A stretch of DNA of 30,654 bases, from the NCBI GenBank assembly GCA_035649895.1, contig DASRIS010000068.1, positions 1-30,654 of the forward strand, read 5' to 3'. Below are positions 15,445-22,442 of this stretch, piece by piece. The position numbers and the translations under genes are program-made. This stretch comes from DASSUC01 sp035649895 (lineage in GTDB: Bacteria > Actinomycetota > Actinomycetes > Mycobacteriales > Micromonosporaceae). The first letter of the stretch is position 1. Each line of letters starts with the position of its first letter. The notes beneath the pieces are model-generated. The model searched no databases. It was not told the DNA's origin and saw only the letters and a program-made list of their open reading frames with translations.

Positions 15445-16733
15445 CGGTCACCTCCCGCAGTCGTCGGCGCAGGCACCCGGGCCCGGGCCGTGGTCCACCA
15501 CAGTGCCGAGCCGAGCGCGGCGGCCAGCGGGATTCCGTGCAGCAGCAGCACCCATCCGGCCACCTGGCTCGGCGCCACCGCAACGCTGGTGACCAGCAGC
15601 CCAGCGGTGAAGCCGGCGTTGATGACCACCTGCGCCAGGCCGAAGGCGCTGCCCCGCCGCTCGTCCGGCAGCCGCTGCACGGCCTGCCTGAAGGTGATCT
15701 CGCTGAGCGCGTCCCCGACCCCGGCCAGCCCCGCCGCCACCAGCATCAACGACCACGCGCCGAGCCAGAAGATGCCGATGAAGCCGGCTGACATCACCAT
15801 GGTGGCCAGGTAGAAGACGAGGGCGGGGGCCCGCTCGACCAGGCCCGACAGCACAGGGCGCAGCCCGAAGCTGCCGGCGAGGGTGCCGACCGCCCAGGCG
15901 CTCCACAGCGCACCGGCCACATGGGCCGGGTTCGCCGGGTTCAGCGCTCCGCCCAGGACCGGCAGGCCGACGTGGTGGGATGCGCTGCCGAACGCGTCGA
16001 GCCCCCGCACCACCAGCAGGCCGGCGATGCCGGCGCCGACCAGCATGGCCCAGCCGTGCCCGGCCCGCGGCGCGCCCATATAGCCGGTCGCCGTACCAGC
16101 CGTACCAGCCGGAGCAGGCGGACCAGCCGGACCAGCCAGGGCAGGCGAAGCCGCCGGGGCAGGCGGGTCGGGCTCGCGCAGCCGTACCGGCAGGGTCAGC
16201 ACGACCATGGCGGAGAGCGCGTAGCTGGCGGCGTCGAGCAGGAAGATCCCGCGGTAGCCGAGCACCGGCACCGCCACCGCGGCCAGCCCCATGCCCGCCA
16301 CCAGGGCCAGGCCCTTCAGCCCGGAGACCGCGCTGTTGACCAGCTGCAACCGGGCGCCGGCCAGGGCCGGGGTCGCCGCGGCCAGGGTCGCCTCGAACAC
16401 GGCCCGCCCGGCCCCGACCACCAGCACCGCCGGGAACAGCCAGGCCAGCTGCGCCCGGTCCGGCATCACGGCGAGGACCAGCAGGGCGACCATCCGGGCC
16501 AGGTCGGCGACGACCATGGCCCGGCGCCGGTCCCACCCGGCACCGTAGCGGTGGCCGAGCCGTCCGCCGACGATCCCGCCGGCGTAGAGCGCGAGCCCCA
16601 CCAGGCCGGTGACGAGCACGGACTCGGTGCGCACCCAGACAAAGACGCTGAGGCAGATAAAGTCGAGCGCGAACCCCACGTCCGAGACGGCCTTGGCCGC
16701 CAGCAGCCCGATCACAGGCAAGGAGCGCTTCAT
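15441..16733 (-). CDS. MFS transporter, probable exporter
   Basis: 430 aa from ATG 16733; a GTG directly before it (16736) is equally possible and no clear ribosome binding site precedes either. About twelve hydrophobic helices lie in two halves, separated by a Pro/Ala/Gly-rich central loop (about 195-225). The first half has GLALYAGGIVGGRLGHRYGAGWDRR, the MFS motif-A-like turn between helices 2 and 3. This places it with MFS drug/peptide-efflux-like permeases. It is the first gene of the minus-strand block and is coupled to the PLP-enzyme gene by a 4-base overlap, so it is likely to export the product of this operon or give self-protection. The substrate cannot be read. Confidence 0.88.
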   Translation of the reverse strand: MKRSLPVIGLLAAKAVSDVGFALDFICLSVFVWVRTESVLVTGLVGLALYAGGIVGGRLGHRYGAGWDRRRAMVVADLARMVALLVLAVMPDRAQLAWLFPAVLVVGAGRAVFEATLAAATPALAGARLQLVNSAVSGLKGLALVAGMGLAAVAVPVLGYRGIFLLDAASYALSAMVVLTLPVRLREPDPPAPAASPALAGPAGPPAPAGTAGTATGYMGAPRAGHGWAMLVGAGIAGLLVVRGLDAFGSASHHVGLPVLGGALNPANPAHVAGALWSAWAVGTLAGSFGLRPVLSGLVERAPALVFYLATMVMSAGFIGIFWLGAWSLMLVAAGLAGVGDALSEITFRQAVQRLPDERRGSAFGLAQVVINAGFTAGLLVTSVAVAPSQVAGWVLLLHGIPLAAALGSALWWTTARARVPAPTTAGGDR

Positions 16734-16772
16734 CACGGGGCCGCCGAGGGATGTGGGTCGCCAGCAGCGGCC

Positions 16773-16802
16773 AGCCTAAGGTCGGGTACGAAGCGGTGTA
16801 AA
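16773..16802 (-). promoter_or_regulatory. Candidate promoter of the transporter/peptide operon
   Basis: On the minus strand TTTACA (16797-16802) and TAGGCT (16773-16778) are spaced by 18 bases, a good match to the actinomycete housekeeping pattern TTGACA / TAnnnT. The predicted transcript would start near 16766, about 33 bases before the transporter start. Confidence 0.55.
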
Positions 16803-16825
16803 GGCGCAGCGTAGGACAGCGCGAT

Positions 16826-16860
16826 GGCGGGGCGTTGCCGGTGCCTGGCAGCGCCCCGCC
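16826..16860 (-). terminator. Hairpin terminator after the S8 protease gene
   Basis: GGCGGGGCGTTGCC (16826-16839) pairs with GGCAGCGCCCCGCC (16847-16860), 14 pairs including one wobble, with a 7-base loop. It starts 15 bases beyond the protease stop and isolates the protease from the transporter operon promoter that follows. Confidence 0.7.
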
Positions 16861-16875
16861 ACGGTTACCAGTGGG

Positions 16876-18048
16876 TCACAGGTTCGTGAAGAGCAGGCGG
16901 TTCGGCGTACCCAGGAGGCTGCCGCGCACCACCCCGGCGGTGGCGTTGTTGACCAGCCAGGCGTTCACCGTGGCCTGGCTCGCGTCGCCGAAGCGCGACT
17001 TGTAGAGCGCGGCAACGCCGGCGACGTGCGGGCTCGCCATCGAGGTGCCGCTCTTGAGGCCGTTCGAGCCACCGGGGATGGTGGAGCGGATCGACACGCC
17101 CGGTGCGTAGATGTCGATGCACGCGCCGACCGACGAGAAGCTGGCCCGGGTGTCGGTGGAGTCGGTCGCGGCGACCGCCGTGGCGGCGAGGATGCGCCGG
17201 GGCAGCCGGTCGCACGAGTCACCGCCGGTGTTGCCGCCCGACGTGGCGAGGAAGACGCCCGAGTTGATCATGTTGATCAGCGCGCTCTCCAGCGTGGTGC
17301 TGTACGTCCAGTTCCACGACGTGTTCGCCACCGCCGGGCGGACCGCGTTGGTGCGTACCCAGTTGACCGCGTTGATCGCGGCCGAGGTGGTGCCGGAGCC
17401 GCTGCAGTTGAGCATCTTCACCCCGTGCAGCCGCACCGCCTTTGCCACGCCGTAGCTGGCCGAGCCGATGGTGCCGGCGACGTGGGTGCCGTGGCCGTTA
17501 CAGTCGGTGTTGTTCGTGTCGATCGCGTTGAAGTCAAAGGTCGCCCGGCCGCCGAAGTTGGGGTGGCTGCGGTCGACGCCGGTGTCGATGATGTACGCGT
17601 GCACGCCGGCACCGGTCCCGGTGTAGGTGAAGCTGGCCGACAGCGGCAGGTTGCGCTGGTCGATCCGGTCGATCCCCCAGGCGGGCGGGTTGAGCTGCGT
17701 GGTGTCGAGTGCGTTGTGCACGACCGCGTCCTGCTCGACCAGCAGCACCTGCGGGCTGCGGCGCAGCGCGGCCAGCTGCCGGTCGGTGAGGTCCGCGGCG
17801 AACCCGAGGACCGCCGAGTCATATGTGTAACGAGGGCCCACGCCCAGCCCGCGGGCCAGCGCCGCCGGGTCCACACCGGGCTTGACCGCGACGATGTACG
17901 CGCCCGGGATGGCCTGGACACCGGGCTCCACGGCGACGGTCATCAGCGGGGCGAGCGGACCGGTCGGCGCGGCGGCGGCCGGCGCGGCGGCCAACGGCAC
18001 GGCGACGGCCATCCCCGCGGCGACCACCAGCAGTCTCGTGAGTTTCAC
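16876..18048 (-). CDS. Secreted subtilisin-like serine protease (peptidase S8)
   Basis: 390 aa. The GTG at 18048 is preceded by GGAGGAGG. Signal peptide 1-27 (MKLTRLLVVAAGMAVAVPLAAAPAAAA), then an I9 inhibitor-type propeptide (about 49-112, AYIVAVKPGVDP ... VLLVEQDAVV), then the mature protease, probably starting near residue 113-118. The catalytic triad is D155 (YIIDTGVD), H186 (NGHGTHVAGT) and S336 (GTSMASPHVAG); N273 in SGGN fits the oxyanion Asn. It is of the proteinase-K/aqualysin type found in many actinomycetes and would act outside the cell on proteins. The gene has its own promoter and terminator and an operator-like inverted repeat in its leader, so it is regulated separately from its neighbours. 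Confidence 0.95.
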   Translation of the reverse strand: MKLTRLLVVAAGMAVAVPLAAAPAAAAPTGPLAPLMTVAVEPGVQAIPGAYIVAVKPGVDPAALARGLGVGPRYTYDSAVLGFAADLTDRQLAALRRSPQVLLVEQDAVVHNALDTTQLNPPAWGIDRIDQRNLPLSASFTYTGTGAGVHAYIIDTGVDRSHPNFGGRATFDFNAIDTNNTDCNGHGTHVAGTIGSASYGVAKAVRLHGVKMLNCSGSGTTSAAINAVNWVRTNAVRPAVANTSWNWTYSTTLESALINMINSGVFLATSGGNTGGDSCDRLPRRILAATAVAATDSTDTRASFSSVGACIDIYAPGVSIRSTIPGGSNGLKSGTSMASPHVAGVAALYKSRFGDASQATVNAWLVNNATAGVVRGSLLGTPNRLLFTNL

Positions 18049-18073
18049 GTTCCCTCCTCCGGCACTTTGGCAT

Positions 18074-18101
18074 AGCCATAGTCATATTTCGATATATGGC
18101 T
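18074..18101 (-). promoter_or_regulatory. Inverted-repeat operator candidate in the protease leader
   Basis: AGCCATA (18074-18080) and TATGGCT (18095-18101) form inverted arms around an AT-rich core containing CATATTTCGATATATG. The element sits exactly at and after the predicted transcription start of the protease gene. The AT-rich palindromic style recalls PadR-type operators, but that is a comparison only. Confidence 0.5.
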
Positions 18102-18107
18102 TTCTGC

Positions 18108-18136
18108 ACAATAGGGGACCGAGCGACCCGCGTCAA
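18108..18136 (-). promoter_or_regulatory. Promoter of the S8 protease gene
   Basis: On the minus strand TTGACG (18131-18136) and TATTGT (18108-18113) are separated by exactly 17 bases, a near-consensus housekeeping promoter. Start of transcription is expected near 18101, giving a leader of about 52 bases. Confidence 0.7.
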
Positions 18137-18287
18137 CGTCACCCGCGCCGCGGCTCGAGTGCCCGGCCGGACGTAGGCGCGGGAGCCGGATCGGCAGGTA
18201 CCACAACGGGAATCCGCCGTCCTCCCCGGCGCGGCGGAGACATCAAAGTCCGGTCCGCGGGGTCCGGCAGACTCCAGCCCTTGGTAT

Positions 18288-18317
18288 CACCTGGCAGGTG
18301 CGGTCGCGGTCTAGGAT
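18288..18317 (+). promoter_or_regulatory. Palindrome plus -10 element, possible leaderless start of the methyltransferase gene
   Basis: CACCTGGCAGGTG (18288-18300) is a perfect palindrome with one central base, placed where a -35 element would be. TAGGAT (18312-18317) fits the actinomycete -10 and lies 7 bases before GTG 18325, so the transcript may begin at the start codon. Confidence 0.4.
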
Positions 18318-18324
18318 GGCGGCT

Positions 18325-19131
18325 GTGACGCGGCCAGAAAGGGCACCGGAGGACCTCGGCCTGAGCCGGCCCAACGCCGCCCGGGTGTACGACTACTACC
18401 TGGGCGGCGCACACAACTTCGAGGTAGACCGGGAGCTGGCCCGCGCAGCTATGCGACATATGCCTCAGCTACCCCAGGTGATGCAGGCGGAGCGCGGGTT
18501 CCTGCACCGGGCGGTGCGCTTCATCGTCAACGACGGGATAGAGCAGATCCTCGACATTGGCTGCGGCATCTCCATGACCGGCAACGTGCACGAGGTCGCC
18601 CACGCCATAAACCCATCGGTCCGGGTGGCCTGCGTCGACCGTGACCCGATCGCCGTGGCGAACAGCCGGCAGATGCTGGCCGGAAAGGGCTCGACCACCG
18701 TCATCCAGGCTGACCTGCGCGAGCCGGACGCGATTCTGGGCAATGCGCGGGTGCGCCAGCTCATCGACCTGGACAAGCCGCTCGGCGTGGTGATCGTCGG
18801 CGTGCTCCATTTCATCTCCGACCGGGAGGATCTCGCGGGCATTCTCGGCGTGCTCCGCAACGCCATGGCCAGCGGCAGCTATCTGGTGATGACCCATGGC
18901 AGCCATGACGGGCAGCCGGCCCAGACCCGGCCGATGCAGGAGCTTTACCAGCAGCGGGACACCCCGATCTGGTTCCGCTCGCTACGGCAGATCGCCGACC
19001 TGTTCCGCGGGTTCAGCGTCGTCGATCCCGGCATCGTCTGGCTACCCCAGTGGCGGCCGGACTCGCCCTGCGACATCGACGAGCATCCAGAGCGGCTCAG
19101 CCGGTACGCTGCCGTGTTCCGCCGAGACTGA
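18325..19131 (+). CDS. DUF574-family S-adenosylmethionine-dependent methyltransferase
   Basis: 268 aa from GTG 18325. ATG 18316 and GTG 18298 are in frame but fall in or before the -10-like TAGGAT. The N-terminal SRPNAARVYDYYLGGAHNFEVDRELA segment (about 14-39) is the signature of this family, which is very abundant in actinomycetes. The SAM-binding LDIGCGISMTGNVHEVA (76-92) and VACVDRDPIAVA follow. Expected cytoplasmic methyltransferase with a Rossmann fold; the family is often found beside regulatory genes, and its substrates are largely unknown. The stop is 6 bases before the start of the GGDEF-EAL gene, so the two are probably co-transcribed, which links this enzyme to c-di-GMP signalling by position only. 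Confidence 0.92.
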   Translation: MTRPERAPEDLGLSRPNAARVYDYYLGGAHNFEVDRELARAAMRHMPQLPQVMQAERGFLHRAVRFIVNDGIEQILDIGCGISMTGNVHEVAHAINPSVRVACVDRDPIAVANSRQMLAGKGSTTVIQADLREPDAILGNARVRQLIDLDKPLGVVIVGVLHFISDREDLAGILGVLRNAMASGSYLVMTHGSHDGQPAQTRPMQELYQQRDTPIWFRSLRQIADLFRGFSVVDPGIVWLPQWRPDSPCDIDEHPERLSRYAAVFRRD

Positions 19132-19137
19132 CGCCCG

Positions 19138-21327
19138 ATGAGCCGGCTCGTCCACTCCTTGCCTGCGTCGCAGGTCCCGAACGGACGCGCGCAGACCAAG
19201 ATTGACGCGTTCACACGGGAGTGGGCGAGAGCCATCGGCAGCACGGGCCAGACCACGATGACCCGTACCGACCTGCTGGGCTTCCTGCGGACCCAGACGG
19301 TACGCCTCACCGCCGCGCTGCGGGCCGACCCGGCCGACCTCACGACCGCGGACGCGGTCGGCGCAGCGCTGGTGGAGGCGCACCTCGCCGGTGCCCAGAC
19401 GCTGCGTGCCACGATGGCCGTCATCGCCGAGCGGCTGCTGCCCTGCCTCGGCCTCGACTCGCGCCGGGGCCGGGCCCGCACCCGGGCACGGCTGGTGGAT
19501 GTGCAGGCTGCGGTCGCCGCCGGCTACGCCAACGCGCTGCGCGAGCAGACGTTCCGCGAGCAGGAACGGGTGTACCGGGCGCTGCTGGTCGTCCAGCGGC
19601 AGACCCAGGACGAGTGGTGGACGAGCGAGGCCCGGTTCCGCGCGGTCTTCGCCGGGGCCGGCCTCGCGATGGCCATCACCGACCTGAACGGGCAGATCAT
19701 CGACGCCAACCAGGGCATGGCCGACCTGGCCGGGTGCCCGGTGGAGCGGCTGACCGGCCGGCATATCAGGCAGTTCGCGCACCCCGACGACCCGCCCGAG
19801 GTGTGGGCCGCCTTCCAGGAGCTGACCAGCGGGCGCCGCGACCATATGCGCTTCGACAAGCGGTTCCGGCGCAGCAACGGGGCCAGCGTATGGACCGACG
19901 TCAGCATGTCGCTCATCCGTGACGAGGACCGGCATCCGCGGTACATGGTGGCGATGATCAAGGACATCACCGAGCGCCGCGCCCTTCAGGAGCAGCTGCA
20001 CCACCAGGCGACCCACGACCCGCTGACCGGGCTGCCCAACCGGGTCCTGTTCCTCCAGCGCCTCGACGGGCTGTTCGAGGCCGCCGACCCGCAGGCTCGG
20101 GTGGGCATGTGCTTCCTCGATCTCGACGGCTTCAAGACCGTCAACGACACGCTCGGCCACGAGGTCGGCGACCGGCTGCTGTCCGCGGTCGCCGGCCGGC
20201 TCGACGACTGCGTGTCACGGCTCGGGCACCTGGTGGCCCGGCTGGGCGGGGACGAGTTCGCGGTCCTGCTGGAGCGGCTGAGCGGGCTCGACGAGGCCAC
20301 CGCCGTGGCCGACAACATCCTCGACGCGCTGCGGGCCCCGGTCGCGGTCGACGGCCAGCAGCTGCGGATCTCGGCCAGCGTCGGGGTCGTCGAGCGGGCC
20401 GTCGGCGACACCAGCCCGGCCGAGCTGACCCGGGACGCGGACGTGACGATGTACCGGGCCAAGGCCGAGGGCCGGGGCAGGTGGGCGTCGTTCGACACCG
20501 AGTACAACAGCCGCGCGGTCGCCCGGCAGTCCCTGGCCGCAGCCCTGCCCCAGGCGCTGGCCCGGCGCGAGTTCGCCCTGGACTACCAGCCGCTGGTACG
20601 CCTGCACGACGGCGCCCTGGTCGGGGTCGAGGCGCTGGTCCGCTGGCACCACCCCAGGCTTGGGCTGCTGATGCCCAACAAGTTCATCGACCTGGCCGAG
20701 GACACCGGGATGATCGTCGAGCTCGGCCGCTGGGTGCTGCGCGAGGCGTGCCGTCAGGCGCAGCACTGGCACGAGCAGCACCGCGACGGCGCGCCGTTCG
20801 TCAGCGTCAACCTGTCGGTACGGCAGGTCCGCGAGCCGGCCATCGTCGCGGAGACAGCCGACATCCTCTCCGAGACCGGTCTCGACGTGGCCCGGCTGCA
20901 GCTGGAGCTGACCGAGAGCGCGGTGATGGAGACGACCGGCGAACCGGCGCAGACCCTGCGCGACCTCGCCGGGCTGGGCGCCCGGATCGCCATCGACGAC
21001 TTCGGCACCGGCTACTCCAACCTCGCCTACCTGCGCCACCTGCCGATCCGCGTGCTCAAGCTGGCCGGCCCGTTCGTCGAGGGTCTCGCCGGCCGCGACG
21101 GCGCGCCGGACCGGGTGGACCAGCGGATCGTGGCCGCTCTGGTCGAGCTCGCCCACACCCTCGACCTGACGGTCACCGCCGAGGGCGTGCAGACCGAGGC
21201 GCAGGCCAACGCCCTGCGCACCCTCGGTTGCGACACCGGGCAGGGCTGGTACTTCGCCCAGGCCGGTCCCCCGGAGAAGATCGAGCAACTACTGCGTACG
21301 CGCCACCTGCCGGTCCCGACGGCCTGA
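19138..21327 (+). CDS. PAS-GGDEF-EAL protein (c-di-GMP synthase/phosphodiesterase)
   Basis: 729 aa. An N-terminal helical region (1-160) is followed by a PAS domain (about 162-285) ending in the DITERR linker, a GGDEF domain (about 287-450) with intact RLGGDEF (370-374), and an EAL domain (about 465-720). The EAL domain has EAL (498-500), VNLS, ELTES, DDFGTGYSN, AEGVQT and QGWYF. Both active sites look competent. The inhibitory I-site RxxD five residues before GGDEF reads RLGH (361-364), so product inhibition through the usual site may be lost. LKID in the EAL domain reads LKLA: the Lys is kept and the Asp is not. No membrane segment is visible; the PAS probably senses a cytosolic ligand or redox state. 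The start has only a weak ribosome binding site and is coupled to the methyltransferase gene. Confidence 0.93.
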   Translation: MSRLVHSLPASQVPNGRAQTKIDAFTREWARAIGSTGQTTMTRTDLLGFLRTQTVRLTAALRADPADLTTADAVGAALVEAHLAGAQTLRATMAVIAERLLPCLGLDSRRGRARTRARLVDVQAAVAAGYANALREQTFREQERVYRALLVVQRQTQDEWWTSEARFRAVFAGAGLAMAITDLNGQIIDANQGMADLAGCPVERLTGRHIRQFAHPDDPPEVWAAFQELTSGRRDHMRFDKRFRRSNGASVWTDVSMSLIRDEDRHPRYMVAMIKDITERRALQEQLHHQATHDPLTGLPNRVLFLQRLDGLFEAADPQARVGMCFLDLDGFKTVNDTLGHEVGDRLLSAVAGRLDDCVSRLGHLVARLGGDEFAVLLERLSGLDEATAVADNILDALRAPVAVDGQQLRISASVGVVERAVGDTSPAELTRDADVTMYRAKAEGRGRWASFDTEYNSRAVARQSLAAALPQALARREFALDYQPLVRLHDGALVGVEALVRWHHPRLGLLMPNKFIDLAEDTGMIVELGRWVLREACRQAQHWHEQHRDGAPFVSVNLSVRQVREPAIVAETADILSETGLDVARLQLELTESAVMETTGEPAQTLRDLAGLGARIAIDDFGTGYSNLAYLRHLPIRVLKLAGPFVEGLAGRDGAPDRVDQRIVAALVELAHTLDLTVTAEGVQTEAQANALRTLGCDTGQGWYFAQAGPPEKIEQLLRTRHLPVPTA

Positions 21328-21346
21328 GCCGGGCCGCTACCCGGCT
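21327..21346 (+). terminator. Hairpin after the GGDEF-EAL gene
   Basis: AGCCGGG (21327-21333) pairs with CCCGGCT (21340-21346) around a 6-base loop, starting on the last base of the stop codon. It lies between convergent genes and may work for both. A second, weaker copy of the motif follows about 20 bases later. Confidence 0.5.
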
Positions 21347-21372
21347 CCGGTCCTGACGGCCCAGCCGGGGCT

Positions 21373-22209
21373 CTACCCGGCCGGCGGGCGGTCCGGTGTG
21401 GCCGGCACGCGTCCGTACACCTCGGCCAGGAAGCCCAGGACGACCCGGTTGAACGCGTCCGGCACCTCCAGCTGCGGCAGGTGCCCGCTGCCGGGAAGGA
21501 CCACCCGCCGGGCGCCCGGGACCGCCGCCTCGATGGCACCGCAGTGGGCGTGCACGTCCGGGATGTCGTGCTCGCCGGCGATGACCAGCGTCGGCACCGC
21601 GACCTCGCCCAGCCGCGGCAGCACCGACAGCTGCGGGCGGCGCTCCAGCTCCAGCGGCAGGCGCAGGTTGTGCGGGTTGGCGTGGAGCAGCTCGTGCAGC
21701 CGTTGCCGCGCCGCGGTGCTGGCGGGCGCGACGAACCACGGGTCGGTCCCGCTCCAGTACGCGATCTGCTCGGCGACCGGCGCGTCGAACGCCGGAATGC
21801 CACGCCCTCCCCTGGTGTCGAAGTGCTCGCTGAGCGGCAGGCCGCTGATGACCGGGCCGACCAGCACCAGCGCGGCGACGAGCTCAGGGTGGTCGAGGGC
21901 GCAGTGCACCGAGAGGAAGCCGCCGTACGAGCAGCCGACCAGCGTCGCCGGCGCGTCCGACACGGCCCGCACCACGGTGGCGAGATCCTCGACGCTGGAG
22001 AACGGCACGGTCGGTCGGGGCGAGCGCCCGTACCCGCGGCGGTCCCAGCGCGCCACCCGGTAGCCGGCGGCGGCGAACGCGGCAACCTGCGCGTCCCAGG
22101 ACTCGCTGTGCAGCAGGCCGTCGTGGGCGAGCACGACCGGCGGGCCCGAGCCTGCGACCTCGCAGTAAAGGCCGTCAACCGCAGGGGCGCTCATCTCCTC
22201 CGGCACCAC
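21373..22209 (-). CDS. Alpha/beta-hydrolase fold enzyme
   Basis: 278 aa from GTG 22209, with AGGG seven bases upstream; ATG 22194 is possible but too close to GGAGG. The nucleophile elbow is GCSYGG (S94), preceded by the oxyanion-region HDG (29-31) and the RWDRRGYGRS strand typical of the fold. The acid is probably D215 (GEHDIPD) and the base H243 (GSGHLPQLE). This is the common layout of haloperoxidase-like/epoxide-hydrolase-like esterases, and the exact substrate cannot be told. There is no signal peptide, so it is cytoplasmic. The gene is divergent from the three-gene unit and shares with it a 230-base region with direct repeats. Confidence 0.9.
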   Translation of the reverse strand: MVPEEMSAPAVDGLYCEVAGSGPPVVLAHDGLLHSESWDAQVAAFAAAGYRVARWDRRGYGRSPRPTVPFSSVEDLATVVRAVSDAPATLVGCSYGGFLSVHCALDHPELVAALVLVGPVISGLPLSEHFDTRGGRGIPAFDAPVAEQIAYWSGTDPWFVAPASTAARQRLHELLHANPHNLRLPLELERRPQLSVLPRLGEVAVPTLVIAGEHDIPDVHAHCGAIEAAVPGARRVVLPGSGHLPQLEVPDAFNRVVLGFLAEVYGRVPATPDRPPAG

Positions 22210-22235
22210 CCGCCCACCCTACTGCCGGCGGCTGA

Positions 22236-22311
22236 CGACCCGCCGCGACCAACACGACCCACCGCAACCAACACGACCCGCCGCGACCAACACGACCCAC
22301 CGCAACCAACG
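22236..22311. repeat. Four 19-bp direct repeats between divergent genes
   Basis: Units at 22236, 22255, 22274 and 22293. Odd and even copies differ at the same two positions (cgacccGccgcGaccaaca and cgacccAccgcAaccaaca), so the array is a duplicated 38-bp pair. It lies just upstream of both the hydrolase gene and the three-gene unit. Confidence 0.85.
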
Positions 22312-22351
22312 CGAAGTCCCGGCAGCCTTCCCGGATGTCGTGGTTGCGACA

Positions 22352-22391
22352 GTTCTGGCCGAGTTTCAGCGCTGTTTCAGCCTCGTTTCCG
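22352..22391 (+). promoter_or_regulatory. Heptamer direct repeats at 11-bp period (SARP- or PhoP-type box)
   Basis: GTTCTGG (22352), GTTTCAG (22363), GTTTCAG (22374) and GTTTCCG (22385) start exactly 11 bases apart, each heptamer followed by a 4-base spacer. This is the spacing bound by OmpR-type SARP regulators (7+4) and by PhoP direct-repeat units. The array is about 50 bases before the start of the three-gene unit, and a SARP gene follows that unit. The best -10 guess (TACTAC, 22411) is 19 bases from the last heptamer, more than the usual 8, so the promoter position is uncertain. Confidence 0.55.
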
Positions 22392-22442
22392 GGCTCGGAG
22401 CCACGGTGCCTACTACACGAAGTGGCAACGGGAGGAGCACCC

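Noticed and set aside
22236..22311. CRISPR array
   Set aside because: The 19-bp units are directly adjacent with no spacers and no cas genes are present.
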